Assembly: GCA_019359435.1 (NCBI GenBank)
Contig: JAHHHI010000080.1
Coordinates: 21,588 to 85,587, forward strand
Origin: Kaiparowitsia implicata GSE-PSE-MK54-09C
Lineage (GTDB): Bacteria; Cyanobacteriota; Cyanobacteriia; Elainellales; Elainellaceae
Direction of reading: 5' to 3'
Length of the DNA stretch: 64,000 nt
Below are positions 36,128-45,477 of this stretch, piece after piece. Numbering within the stretch: position 1 is the first letter of the stretch; every line of letters starts with the position of its first letter. The notes below the pieces were generated by a model, which had not been told where the DNA came from, made no database searches, and saw only the letters and a list, made by a program, of their open reading frames with translations. Made by a program: the position numbers and the translations under genes.

Positions 36128-36348
36128 GACGGCTGATTCTGCACTCCGATGAATGAACCATACTTGAAACTATACCTAAACAGATAATAGTGGGTTTACC
36201 CTATCGGGCTAGCGCCACCGCAACAGCCGTAACCATAACAATTTGTAGGAATACAATAAACCAACCTGTCAGAATCCGCTATCTGCGGCAGTACCTATTT
36301 GGCCCTTAACTATTTATCCCTTAACGAAGACAACGACCAGCACGGGTC

Positions 36349-36468
36349 AAATTGCGGATTCGGGTTAAAAGGGTGTGGGACATCGCGTGACGCGCAGTGT
36401 TCCACACCCTTTGCTGTGCATAATGTACACGGCGCATCTGGGGGTTTAGCGTATCCTGAACTCAGGTT
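36349..36468 (+). repeat. Family 1 element, diverged 120-bp copy
   Basis: Left end AAATTGCGGATTCGGGTTAA, right end TATCCTGAACTCAGGTT. The first palindrome is kept with a different sequence (AAAGGGTGTGG / CCACACCCTTT); the second is mostly lost. Flanks GGGTC and GAGTC form an imperfect 5-bp direct repeat. It lies in the argC/ribBA divergent promoter region. Confidence 0.7.
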
Positions 36469-36545
36469 GAGTCAAAGTCGATACAATAAAAGCACGCTTC
36501 AAAGCTCATTACATTGTCGTTGATTGAACCCTTGAGACTGCCTCT

Positions 36546-38324
36546 GTGGAACCGCTACACCAACCTTCAAGCTCGTTGTCCGAGATGCCCTCCGTCGGCT
36601 CTGAGTTGCCATCATCTGAATCGTTGTCGCTCAATTTTCAATTTGACTCCATCGATGCCGCCCTGGATGATCTCAAAGCCGGGCGCATGCTGGTCGTGGT
36701 GGATGATGAAAACCGCGAAAACGAAGGCGACCTGATCGGCGCAGCGCAGTTTGCGACACCAGACATGATCAACTTTATGGCGGTGGAAGCGCGGGGGCTG
36801 ATTTGTCTGGCGATGACGGGCGATCGCCTCGACCAGCTCGAACTGCCGCTGATGGTGAGCCCCAGTGCCTTCGAAGACAGCAACGAACAAACCGCCTTTA
36901 CCGTCAGCATTGACGGGGCGCTGCACTTGGGCGTGACCACGGGCATTTCTGCCGACGATCGCGCCAAAACCATTCAGCTCGCCATTCAGCCTAACAGCAA
37001 ACCCAGCGACCTACGCCGACCGGGGCACATCTTTCCCCTGCGCGCGCGCGAAGGCGGCGTGTTGAAGCGGGCCGGGCACACTGAGGCCGGGGTCGATCTC
37101 GCACGCCTAGCAGGGCTATATCCGTCATCCGTCATCTGCGAAATTCAGAACCCTGACGGATCAATGGCACGCCTGCCAGAGCTGATTGACTACGCCCAGC
37201 AGCACCAGCTCAAAATCATTAGCATTGCCGATTTGATTAGCTATCGCCTGCAGCACGAGCGATTTGTGCGGCGCGAGGCTGTGGCAGATATGCCCACCCA
37301 GTTTGGCCATTTCCAAATTTACGCCTATCGCAATCTGCTGGATAATTCAGAACACATTGCCATGGTGAAGGGCGACCCAGCCACCTTTGCTGACCATCCC
37401 GTGCTGGTGCGGGTGCATTCAGAATGCCTAACCGGAGATGCGCTTGGCTCGCTACGCTGCGACTGCCGCATGCAGCTGCAAGCCGCGCTAAAAATGATCA
37501 GTAGTGCTGGCGCGGGGGTGGTGGTATATCTGAGGCAAGAGGGGCGCGGCATTGGCTTGGTTAACAAGCTTAAAGCCTATTCGCTGCAAGATATGGGGCT
37601 AGATACGGTAGAAGCCAACCAGCGGCTGGGTTTTCCGGCAGATCAGCGCAACTATGGCATGGGTGCACAGATTTTGAATGATCTGGGTGTGGGGCAGTTT
37701 CGGCTGATTACCAACAATCCCCGCAAGATTGCGGGCATTAAGGGCTATGGGTTAGACATGGTGGATCGGGTGCCGCTGCTCATTGAAGCCACGCCCTACA
37801 ATGCTGACTATTTGGCAACCAAGGCCGAAAAGCTGGGCCATCTGCTGCTGCAAACTTACCTGGTAACGGTGGCAATTCAATGGCAAGACCAGCCGACACC
37901 AGCGCAAAAGTATGAGCGACTTGAGAAGCTGCGCCATCTCGCCAGTGCCCATGACCTGCTGGTGCAAGAAGAAATGCGCCCGGTGGCGATCGCCCTCTTT
38001 AACCGCGCCTCGCTGATCATCCATCTCGGGGTCGAGCAGGCCCCCGCGCTAAACCCCGATTGGTATCAGCAGCCTGATCTGCCCATCACGCGGGCGATCG
38101 CCCAACTATTAGACAGTCTGGCTCAGTGGCCGACCTTAGAGCAGCTTGAGTTTTTAGTTTCTCCCGGCAGCGACCCCATGCTCAACCTGCAAGTGCAGAT
38201 TGACCGGCAGCTATTTTCTTTATCGGCAGACCCAACCGGGAAAACGCTGCAGCCGTCGGATCTGTTTAATCAGCTTAAAACCCAGCATATCTACGGTTTT
38301 TCGCGGCATCTGCCAAGCGATTAG
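36546..38324 (+). CDS. ribBA: Bifunctional riboflavin enzyme RibBA with C-terminal extension
   Basis: About 592 residues. Residues ~35-235 are 3,4-dihydroxy-2-butanone-4-phosphate synthase (VVVDDENRENEGDLIGAAQ, RRPGHIFPLRAREGGVLKR, GHTEAGVDLARLAG). Residues ~240-430 are GTP cyclohydrolase II with the zinc Cys set CLTGDALGSLRCDCRMQL and RQEGRGIGLVNKLKAY. Both start riboflavin synthesis, from ribulose-5-phosphate and GTP. About 160 further residues follow the cyclohydrolase domain and have no recognised motif; comparable tails occur in some cyanobacterial RibBA proteins. The start is GTG 36546 or ATG 36588; the latter loses only unconserved residues. Confidence 0.95.
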   Translation: MEPLHQPSSSLSEMPSVGSELPSSESLSLNFQFDSIDAALDDLKAGRMLVVVDDENRENEGDLIGAAQFATPDMINFMAVEARGLICLAMTGDRLDQLELPLMVSPSAFEDSNEQTAFTVSIDGALHLGVTTGISADDRAKTIQLAIQPNSKPSDLRRPGHIFPLRAREGGVLKRAGHTEAGVDLARLAGLYPSSVICEIQNPDGSMARLPELIDYAQQHQLKIISIADLISYRLQHERFVRREAVADMPTQFGHFQIYAYRNLLDNSEHIAMVKGDPATFADHPVLVRVHSECLTGDALGSLRCDCRMQLQAALKMISSAGAGVVVYLRQEGRGIGLVNKLKAYSLQDMGLDTVEANQRLGFPADQRNYGMGAQILNDLGVGQFRLITNNPRKIAGIKGYGLDMVDRVPLLIEATPYNADYLATKAEKLGHLLLQTYLVTVAIQWQDQPTPAQKYERLEKLRHLASAHDLLVQEEMRPVAIALFNRASLIIHLGVEQAPALNPDWYQQPDLPITRAIAQLLDSLAQWPTLEQLEFLVSPGSDPMLNLQVQIDRQLFSLSADPTGKTLQPSDLFNQLKTQHIYGFSRHLPSD

Positions 38325-38591
38325 GGCAGATCTCACGGGCTGGGGACTGGTCTGGCTCGCTCCACTGCGACTGAGGATTGAACCTGAGCGTTGCACTAGC
38401 GAACCTGCGCCTAAATGCACGCAAATCCAATGCGATTCGAGTCACCACAGGGGCGATCGCCCCTGGCATTCAGGGATAAGCTCGACAGCATTGGTAGAAC
38501 TCGCGTCGCCAAAATCGGCTTAATCCAAACAGAGGCAACCTGACGTAACCCAAGCTTTGTAATGGAATTTGCGCACCACCCTGCGCCTTAG

Positions 38592-38714
38592 GGCGCGTCA
38601 TCAATTACAACCAAAACCCTTGTGGGACAAGCCCTGCCGCGCCCGCCCCAAACAACAGGCTAGGGGCTGTAGCCTTTGATTCTTGGACCATACGCGACTA
38701 ATTGATGACAGCCC
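38592..38714 (+). repeat. Family 3 element upstream of the ArsC/Spx-like gene
   Basis: Starts GGCGCGTCATCAATTACAAC and ends CTAATTGATGACAGCCC. Flanked by TTAG (38588-38591) and CTAG (38715-38718). More diverged in the middle than the other two copies. In-frame upstream starts of the downstream gene fall inside it and are artefacts. Confidence 0.75.
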
Positions 38715-38782
38715 CTAGGGTTTTACAGGGCGGTGAATCACTCGAGCATTACGATGGGGATGGTGTTTCGATTAAATTCAGC

Positions 38783-39142
38783 ATGGCAACGTTGCATGTG
38801 TATGGCATTCCGACCTGTAGCACCTGCAAAAAGGCGCTGAAATGGCTAGACGAGCAGGGCTATGCCTATACCTTCGTCAACACGAAAGAGGCACCGCCCA
38901 GCCGTGACATGGTTGAGGCCTGGGTGGCGGTGCTGGGGGCAAAGCCCATGCGCAATACCTCGGGGCACGCCTATAGAGCGTTGGGGTCAGACAAAGCTGA
39001 TTGGGCAGATGCGCAGTGGGTAGAGGCATTTGCGGCAGATGCCATGCTGCTCAAGCGACCGCTATTTGTGAGGGATGGGCAAGCCGTGATGGTGGGCTTT
39101 CGTGGAACCGATGCAGAGGTGAAGGCCCACTTGGGGGGATAA
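38783..39142 (+). CDS. ArsC/Spx/YffB-family thioredoxin-fold protein
   Basis: About 119 residues from ATG 38783 (MATLHVYGIPTCSTCKKALKWL), the normal start for the family; a longer frame would run back into the family 3 repeat. The CSTC active site lies near residue 12-15, and the C-terminal LLKRPLFVRDGQAVMVGF contains the conserved Arg-Pro (RPLF) of ArsC-like reductases. Three-Cys arsenate-reductase chemistry is not obvious, so a Spx- or YffB-like role is equally possible. Redox or thiol function in the cytoplasm. Confidence 0.85.
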   Translation: MATLHVYGIPTCSTCKKALKWLDEQGYAYTFVNTKEAPPSRDMVEAWVAVLGAKPMRNTSGHAYRALGSDKADWADAQWVEAFAADAMLLKRPLFVRDGQAVMVGFRGTDAEVKAHLGG

Positions 39143-39248
39143 CGAATGGGGAGATCTCCCTATACGCTGGCTATCTCTATCCACTTTTATGTATCGTTAA
39201 ACGCATTGTCAGATCCCGTTATGTGCTGTTTTTTGAACGGCTAGCGCT

Positions 39249-40283
39249 GTGATTCATCGCATCATTTATTGGGTTCGCCTGCAAGTGCATGAGCTCCGAA
39301 AGGGCAATAGCGGCGATTGGGCTTGGATGAATACCAAACCAACGCCGCTCGCCAGCATGAGCCGCAACCTGTGGCGAGCAGCCGATCCGTCCTTTACCTA
39401 CTATTTCTTGCTGATGCTGTCGGTGGTGATTGCCACCTTTGGCCTGCTGTCAAATAGTGCCGCCACAATCATCGGTGCAATGATCGTGGCACCGTTGATG
39501 GGGCCGATCATCGGTATTGCATTTTCTATTGTGCTGAATAATCGACGTTTGCTGCGGCGATCGCTCCTTGGCATTTTGACTGGCTGTCTCATGTCGGTCG
39601 CGGTGGCCTTTTTGATCACCTGGCTGATTGGCATCGAAACGGCAACGACTGAAATGCTGGCGCGCACCAGCCCAACGCTGCTGGATCTAGGCGTGGCGTT
39701 GGCGGCGGGTGCGGCGGGCTCCTATGCCAAATCACGGCGCGATGTGGCAGATGCACTGCCCGGGGTGGCGATCGCCGTGGCCCTAGTGCCGCCACTTGCG
39801 GTGGTGGGCATTGGGATGGGCATGCGTTCTGCCGACATCACTCAAGGGTCGCTGCTGCTATTTGCCACTAACTTAGTGGGGATTGTGTTCAGCGGTGCGC
39901 TAGTCTTTTTGTTTCAGCGCTATGGGTCAGTCGCAAAGGCGCAGCGAGGATTGGCGATCGCCGTCACGGCATTGGTTGCATTGGGGATTCCCCTCGGCCT
40001 ATCATTTCAAGATTTGGTGATTCGTGAGCGCACCCGCTCTGCCGTAAACCGCCTCATCCGCCAACAAACCTTAACATTTGGCGACCGCGATATTCGTAGC
40101 CTGACGGTGCAGCGGCGTGGACGAGATCTAATCGTTAACTTAGAAGTCGCAGCTCTAGCGGGCTCGATTTCTGCGGAGCAAGTTGAGTTGGTGCAAGCGT
40201 TTTTGCAAGACAACTTAGATCGCCCCCTATCGCTGAATGTGACGGTGGTGCCGGTTGAATTATTCAACGCACCTGCGCCCTGA
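39249..40283 (+). CDS. DUF389 family membrane protein
   Basis: A 344-residue membrane protein starting at GTG 39249. Several hydrophobic helices fill residues 50-270: YYFLLMLSVVIATFGLLSNSA, IIGAMIVAPLMGPIIGIAFS, LDLGVALAAGAAGSYA, ALPGVAIAVALVPPLAVVGIG and LLLFATNLVGIVFSGALVF. This is the DUF389 pattern. A soluble beta-alpha C-terminal part follows (about 275-340). The function is unknown, though a transport role is often assumed. It begins ~100 bp after the ArsC-like gene. Confidence 0.9.
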   Translation: MIHRIIYWVRLQVHELRKGNSGDWAWMNTKPTPLASMSRNLWRAADPSFTYYFLLMLSVVIATFGLLSNSAATIIGAMIVAPLMGPIIGIAFSIVLNNRRLLRRSLLGILTGCLMSVAVAFLITWLIGIETATTEMLARTSPTLLDLGVALAAGAAGSYAKSRRDVADALPGVAIAVALVPPLAVVGIGMGMRSADITQGSLLLFATNLVGIVFSGALVFLFQRYGSVAKAQRGLAIAVTALVALGIPLGLSFQDLVIRERTRSAVNRLIRQQTLTFGDRDIRSLTVQRRGRDLIVNLEVAALAGSISAEQVELVQAFLQDNLDRPLSLNVTVVPVELFNAPAP

Positions 40284-40314
40284 ACCCACTAGGTTGCTGC
40301 AGGATGCCTGGCGC

Positions 40315-40686
40315 TCACTCAGGCGGCTGGCCCAAAAGTACCGCACAGAAGCCGAGCAGCGTATCAATGCGATCGCCCATTTGCGTTAGCCGCTGCTGCT
40401 GCGTTGCTGATTTTTTAGCCGCGTAGAGAAACATGGCATCCATCCCTAACAGCCGCAGGGTGCGGTTAATTTCGGTGTGAATCGATCGCACTTGGTTGGC
40501 CGCCAGAGGACTAGCAGCCGACAGGTCTGCGGTGAGCACCTGAGTTTGAAAGTAGTGCTGCGTGGCCGCCAGAGCAGTGCGGAGCTGGGTCACATCCAAA
40601 TCGGGTTGCTGAGCGATCGCCCGCAAGGCTTGAGCTTGCTGCTGCAACACTTGGGTGGGGTGGGGGTTAGGTTCTGGGGGCTGCAT
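40315..40686 (-). CDS. patD: Probable PatD-like protein
   Basis: A 123-residue helical protein. The pattern LDVTQLRTALAATQHYFQTQV ... NRTLRLLGMDAMFLYAAKKSATQQQRLTQMGDRIDTLLGFC resembles PatD, first described as a heterocyst-frequency factor in Anabaena but found widely in cyanobacteria, including non-heterocystous ones. Its biochemical role, proposed in division or differentiation, is unclear. It converges on the DUF389 gene with about 30 bp between stops. The assignment is from memory of the family and is moderate. Confidence 0.6.
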   Translation of the reverse strand: MQPPEPNPHPTQVLQQQAQALRAIAQQPDLDVTQLRTALAATQHYFQTQVLTADLSAASPLAANQVRSIHTEINRTLRLLGMDAMFLYAAKKSATQQQRLTQMGDRIDTLLGFCAVLLGQPPE

Positions 40687-41549
40687 GGGGTCTGACTATA
40701 CCGAGTCTGGCTGTATCGAGTCTGGCTGCTGAGTCTGCATGGTTATCGGCTTCACTCCCTCAGTGTTTACTGGACGGTTGCGACTCAAGAGGGCGATCGC
40801 CCCGCCGATGGCCGAGCACTCCGGTTAACGGGCCATACGCAGAACTCACAACATCGGTTGCGGGGGCTTGGGTATGGTTCAACCGGTTCAACCGCGTTAG
40901 TCTAGCGAACCCTTCAATCAGAATGAGTAACATCGGGATCTACACCCCCGATGGAGTTGCGCTATGAACTGTAACGAAGTTTGTAATACTAATAAAAATA
41001 AGACCACATATTCGGCAGCATTTGGGAGCCAACCTGCTAGAGTAATAAGCCAAACGGGGCGTTCCCCAGCCGCTCGCTTACTCAGCGTCGGGCAACATCG
41101 CTAACGGAGAATTGGCCGGGTGGCTTATACCTAGCCCCAACCACCCGCAATGCGCTTCCTCCTGAAATCTGCAGATGTTGCTTGGTCTTCTGAACCCGAT
41201 TCCCTGGGCATGTTTCCCAGGTCATGCTCTCCATCGCATCCATTGCGTCTACCCCATCAATGCTGGGCTGATGCCAGACCTGTCTTAACCCGAGTTTGGG
41301 ATTCATCCGAAATCTCGCCCTCACGATCGCACCCTCCCGCTGCTGATTAAACTTGCTAACTCGGCGCTGCGTCTAGTCATTCAGACGCAGGTTGTCGTAC
41401 TTCATGATTTTCCCTTTATGACGTTCTTTTTTATGGTGTTCCTCGTAGCACAGCCCTAATATTGTCTTAATTCTTGATCTAGCGTCTCAATTCGCTTCCC
41501 TACCTACGCTCAGTCTTGCTCGCACCTACTCACCTGAAGGAGTCACCCC
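40687..41549. other. Long intergenic region upstream of rel, no gene recognised
   Basis: About 860 bp. A small repeat of GAGTCTGGCT occurs about 40700-40730. No family 1-3 element, IS end or hairpin was recognised with confidence. It probably holds the promoters of the divergent patD-like and rel genes. Confidence 0.4.
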
Positions 41550-43844
41550 ATGCACATTACTGCTCCTGCCCTACCCAACGATATCGAACTCCCCACCTGG
41601 TTGCGAGACTGTTTGCTATCAGAGCGATCGCCCGTAGAAGGTGACGACGCCAGCAGCGTTACATCAGCGCACCTCGTGTGCAGTGCCTTTGAGTTTGCCT
41701 ATCGGCTGCACGAAGATCAGCGTCGGGCCTCAGGAGAACCCTACATCGCCCATCCCGTGGCCGTAGCAGGGCTACTGCGCGATCTCGGAGGCAGCAGCGA
41801 GATGATTGCAGCGGGCTTTTTGCACGACGTGGTCGAAGACACCGACGTCACCCCAGAGGAAATTGAGCAGCGCTTTGGCGCAGACGTGCGCCACCTCGTA
41901 GAAGGGGTAACCAAGCTGTCAAAGTTTAACTTTTCCAGCAAGACCGAGCGCGCAGCAGAAAACTTTCGCCGCATGTTCTTGGCCATGGCCAAAGATATTC
42001 GGGTGATTGTGGTGAAGCTAGCCGATCGCCTGCACAACATGCGCACCCTAGAGCATCTGCCCGACGAAAAGCGTCGCCGCATTGCTCAAGAAACCTTAGA
42101 AATTTTTGCACCCCTGGCAAACCGCCTGGGGATCGGTCGGTTTAAGTGGGAATTGGAGGATCTGGCCTTTAAGTATCTTGATCCCACCGCCTACAGCGAG
42201 ATGCGAACCTTCGTGACCGAAAAACGCACCAATCGCGAGGCGTTTTTAGCCGAAGCGGTTGCCCTGATCCAGCCAGAGTTAGAGCAGGCGGGCATCTGCG
42301 TGGCAGAAATTAGCGGACGCCCCAAACATCTGCATGGCATTTACCAAAAAATGCAGCGCCAGCACAAAGAGTTTCATGAAATTCTGGATGTGGCTGCCAT
42401 CCGCATCATCGTTAATACCAAAGACGAATGCTATCGCACCCTCGCCTTTATTCACCACTTGTTTCGTCCTATCCCCGGGCGCTTTAAGGACTACATTGGC
42501 CTGCCCAAGCCAAACCGTTATCAATCGCTGCACACCGTGGTGATAGGCCTGCGCGGTCGCCCCATGGAGGTGCAGATCCGCACGGTGGAAATGCACCATA
42601 TTGCCGAATACGGCATCGCCGCCCACTGGAAGTATAAGGAAGTCGGCCATTCTCACAGCAAGCTCACCTCAGAGGATGAGAAATTTACCTGGCTGCGGCA
42701 GCTGATCGACTGGCAAAGCGATCTAAAGGATGACCAGGAATACCTGGACACGGTGCGAACCAATTTATTTGATGATGATGTCTATGTGTTTACGCCCCAG
42801 GGCGATGTGGTGGTGCTGTCGCAAAAATCTACCCCGGTAGACTTTGCCTATCGCATTCACACCGAAGTGGGCAACCACTGCGCTGGGGCCAAGGTAAACG
42901 GGCGCATAGTGCCCCTAGAAACGCACCTTCACAATGGCGATATTGTAGAAATCATTACGCAGAAAAACTCTCACCCCAGCCTCGACTGGCTCAATTTCAC
43001 CGTCACCACTGGGGCGCGCAACCGCATTCGTCAGTGGTATAAGCGCTCTAACCGCGACCAAAATATGCAGCGCGGCCGCGATATGTTGGAAAAAGAGTTG
43101 GGCAAGCAGGGGTTTGAGGCGCTGCTGAAGTCTGAGCCAATGCAGGCGGCAGCAGAGCGCTGCAACTACCACTCCGTGGATGATTTGCTGGCGGCGCTGG
43201 GCTATGGCGAACTGACGCTGAATCACACCATCAATCGCCTGCGCGAAGAGATCAAGGTGCGGCAACCCATTGCCCCTGCCACTAGCCCGATGGAGGCGGA
43301 GGATGTCAAGGCACTGCTTAACCCCAACCCAGTCACACCGACGCGCCCCGTGCATCGGCATCAAGACTCGCCTATTGTGGGTGTAGAAGGGCTGCTCTAT
43401 AACCTGGCGGGCTGTTGCAATCCCATCCCTGGCGAGCCCATTATCGGGGTGGTGACGCTGGGCAGTCGTGGCATTTCAATCCATCGTCAGGGGTGCCACA
43501 ACACGGATAGCATTCCGGGCGATCGCCTGATTCCCGTTCGCTGGAACAGCACCGAACCTGATACTCGGCCTCATACCTATCCAGTGCAAGTGCAAATTGA
43601 GGTAATCGACCGGGTGGGCGTATTGAAAGATATTCTGTCGCGCCTGACCGACTACGAAATTAACGTTCGCAGCGCCCAGGTCAAAACCTTTCCTGGCAAA
43701 ACCGCCATTATTAATCTGGGCATTGATATTCGCGACCACGACCAGCTCGAACGCACCTTCAGCAAAATCCGCAAGATGAGCGATGTGGTGCAGATGCGCC
43801 GCGTAAGCGAAGGCGACGATCCAAAAACAGACGGAAAAGAATAG
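41550..43844 (+). CDS. Bifunctional (p)ppGpp synthetase/hydrolase (RelA/SpoT, Rel)
   Basis: A 764-residue long RSH protein. The HD hydrolase domain (about 50-200) has AHPVAVAGLLRDLG, AAGFLHDVVEDTDVTPEEIE and VVKLADRLHNMRTLEHL, all intact. The synthetase domain (about 250-390) has GRPKHLHGIYQKMQRQ, VAAIRIIV, KDYIGLPKPNRYQSLHT and EVQIRTVEMHHIAEYGIAAHWKYKE. Then come TGS (YVFTPQGDVVVLSQKSTPVDFAYRIHTEVG), helical, zinc-finger-like LYNLAGCCNPIPGEPI with HRQGCHN, and C-terminal ACT. Controls the stringent response and dark survival. ATG 41550 follows AAGGAG at good spacing. recR follows 75 bp downstream. Confidence 0.96.
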   Translation: MHITAPALPNDIELPTWLRDCLLSERSPVEGDDASSVTSAHLVCSAFEFAYRLHEDQRRASGEPYIAHPVAVAGLLRDLGGSSEMIAAGFLHDVVEDTDVTPEEIEQRFGADVRHLVEGVTKLSKFNFSSKTERAAENFRRMFLAMAKDIRVIVVKLADRLHNMRTLEHLPDEKRRRIAQETLEIFAPLANRLGIGRFKWELEDLAFKYLDPTAYSEMRTFVTEKRTNREAFLAEAVALIQPELEQAGICVAEISGRPKHLHGIYQKMQRQHKEFHEILDVAAIRIIVNTKDECYRTLAFIHHLFRPIPGRFKDYIGLPKPNRYQSLHTVVIGLRGRPMEVQIRTVEMHHIAEYGIAAHWKYKEVGHSHSKLTSEDEKFTWLRQLIDWQSDLKDDQEYLDTVRTNLFDDDVYVFTPQGDVVVLSQKSTPVDFAYRIHTEVGNHCAGAKVNGRIVPLETHLHNGDIVEIITQKNSHPSLDWLNFTVTTGARNRIRQWYKRSNRDQNMQRGRDMLEKELGKQGFEALLKSEPMQAAAERCNYHSVDDLLAALGYGELTLNHTINRLREEIKVRQPIAPATSPMEAEDVKALLNPNPVTPTRPVHRHQDSPIVGVEGLLYNLAGCCNPIPGEPIIGVVTLGSRGISIHRQGCHNTDSIPGDRLIPVRWNSTEPDTRPHTYPVQVQIEVIDRVGVLKDILSRLTDYEINVRSAQVKTFPGKTAIINLGIDIRDHDQLERTFSKIRKMSDVVQMRRVSEGDDPKTDGKE

Positions 43845-43919
43845 ACGGGCGATCGCTCTCCATTACCCGCTATGATTCAGTGAGCATTGATTGTGGCGCT
43901 TTGACTTGGAGGAACTCCT

Positions 43920-44516
43920 ACGGTTTATACACGTCCCCTCGCCCGTTTGATCGAACAATTCCAGCGGCTTCCTGGCATCGGCCCTAAATCTGCTCAGCGC
44001 CTGGCTCTCTACGTCCTCAAACGGCCTGAAACCGAAATTCAAGCCCTAGCGCAGGCGCTGCTAGAGGCCAAACAGCAGGTCGGCGTTTGTCGGGTGTGCT
44101 TTCATCTATCCGCCGAAGATGTGTGCGATATCTGCCGCTCACCCAGTCGCGATCGCGCCACGATTTGCGTGGTTGCCGATCCCCGCGATGTAATCGCCAT
44201 CGAGAAGACGCGGGAATATCAGGGCAAGTACCACGTCTTAGGCGGATTGATCTCGCCGATGGATGGCATTGGCCCAGAGCAGCTCTACATTTCTCCCTTG
44301 GTGAAGCGCGCCAGCGAAGCCGAGGTGACTGAGGTGATTCTCGCTATTAGCCCTAGCGTCGAAGGAGAAACGACGACCCTCTATGTGGGGCAACTGCTCA
44401 AGCCCTTTACCAAAGTCACCCGCATTGCCTTTGGGCTACCGATGGGGGGTGACCTTGAGTATGCCGACGAAGTGACGTTAGCCCGAGCCTTAGAAGGGCG
44501 TCGAGAGTTGGACTAA
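43920..44516 (+). CDS. recR: Recombination mediator RecR, apparently starting at ACG
   Basis: About 198 residues from ACG 43920. GGAGG at 43908-43912 sits 7 nt upstream, and the next residues [20 protein letters not shown] are the conserved RecR start. The first standard start codon in frame (TTG 43947) would remove them and has no ribosome-binding site. Helix-hairpin-helix is [20 protein letters not shown]; the four-Cys zinc finger is [16 protein letters not shown]; the Toprim domain is [28 protein letters not shown]. RecR with RecF/RecO loads RecA at gaps. Cotranscription with rel is possible. Confidence 0.9.
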   Translation, partial: TVYTRPLARLIEQFQRLPGIGPKSAQRLALYVLKRPETEIQALAQALLEAKQQVGVCRVCFHLSAEDVCDICRSPSRDRATICVVADPRDVIAIEKTREYQGKYHVLGGLISPMDGIGPEQLYISPLVKRASEAEVTEVILAISPSVEGETTTLYVGQLLKPFTKVTRIAFGLPMGGDLEYADEVTLARALEGRRELD

Positions 44517-44775
44517 CGCCCGATTGGGCAACCGCGGTTCGCATCAGAGCAGCGTTGATCGGGGCAGCGGTTGAAACACGGGTGAGGCAATTTTCGTAGT
44601 GGAATCCGCGCTGGCTTTGAAGTCTCCATCGATCGGGGCTGTCGCCGATTTAACCGTGACTAGAGCTGCGACTTGGGTAACCCATAGCCTTTTTTAAAGC
44701 CGCCATCGCAATCCCCAAAAAAACCAGGTGCATTGCATCCAGGGCTTGCAAAAATAGGCTCGGCTTCAACGACGT

Positions 44776-45231
44776 TTAACGGCGCACTTTTCCCGCAAAC
44801 CCGGTTGCCTTGAATTGCTCTAGCTTGAGTGGCGTGGGCAACAGCTCAGACACCGTAATGCGCAGCTCAAACTCTCCGGTGCCTTCTGGGACTTCATCAA
44901 TCGCACCCAAGCGGGTACGGTTTTGCATGATGGGATTGTTGTTGGCATCATAGATGCGCCCAAAAATGTCGGCGTTGTATACTGGCCGACCCGACTTGTT
45001 CTCGGTTTTTCCGTAGACGATGAAGCAGTTGGCCGGTAAGGCAGACCCGCCCGAGGTGACGCTTCCCTCTGCCATCTCCGATGGACAGTCTCTATAGTCC
45101 AGGTCAAATAGTCGGATCTGGGTCAGGGCGTGGGCGCTAGACATGGGAAGCCACGTCACGATCATCCAGCAGCAAGTGGCGATCGCCCCCATTAAAATCT
45201 TCGCCCAGACGGATGTTCGGGTCATGCTCAT
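44776..45231 (-). CDS. Secreted conserved hypothetical protein
   Basis: About 151 residues from ATG 45231; ATG 45225 and ATG 45273 are alternatives. The first ~33 residues (AKILMGAIATCCWMIVTWLPMSSAHA) are a signal peptide with a likely AHA cleavage site. The mature part has ALTQIRLFDLDYRDCPSEMAEG, a Cys pair (YRDC ... PANCFIVYGKTEN) that may form a disulfide, and a beta-rich VYNADIFGRIYDANNNPIMQN segment resembling a small beta-sandwich. Exported and probably periplasmic. Family not recognised by name. IS1 debris lies directly upstream. Confidence 0.7.
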   Translation of the reverse strand: MSMTRTSVWAKILMGAIATCCWMIVTWLPMSSAHALTQIRLFDLDYRDCPSEMAEGSVTSGGSALPANCFIVYGKTENKSGRPVYNADIFGRIYDANNNPIMQNRTRLGAIDEVPEGTGEFELRITVSELLPTPLKLEQFKATGFAGKVRR

Positions 45232-45257
45232 AGGGTGAGGAGTAGGTGCAGAACGGT

Positions 45258-45417
45258 AAAACTCTATTCCCAAGCGTACCGCGAATTGGGAAAGGCACTG
45301 AACAACACGCTGAGGCAGCAGATTGCTCGGTTAGTGAGGAAGACGCTGTCCTTTTCTAAGAAGCTAGAGAATCACATCGGTGCGATCTGGATGTTCATCC
45401 ACGACTACAATCGCTAG
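45258..45417 (+). pseudogene. IS1-family transposase C-terminal fragment 1
   Basis: Translates as YSQAYRELGKALNNTLRQQI, then ARLVRKTLSFSKKLENHIGA and IWMFIHDYNR. This is the C-terminus of the IS1-family transposase type also seen in fragment 2. Nothing upstream of it is recognisable as transposase. Confidence 0.75.
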
Positions 45418-45477
45418 GACAGAGAGAAGCTGACAGAAAGGGAAGAGCCCATCTTTTCCTCTGTCCTTTGGTAAAAT

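Noticed and set aside
41270..41330. Possible further family 1 remnant (TTAACCCGAGTTTGGGATTC)
   Set aside because: Only a short partial resemblance to the two termini, without a palindrome or flanking repeat.
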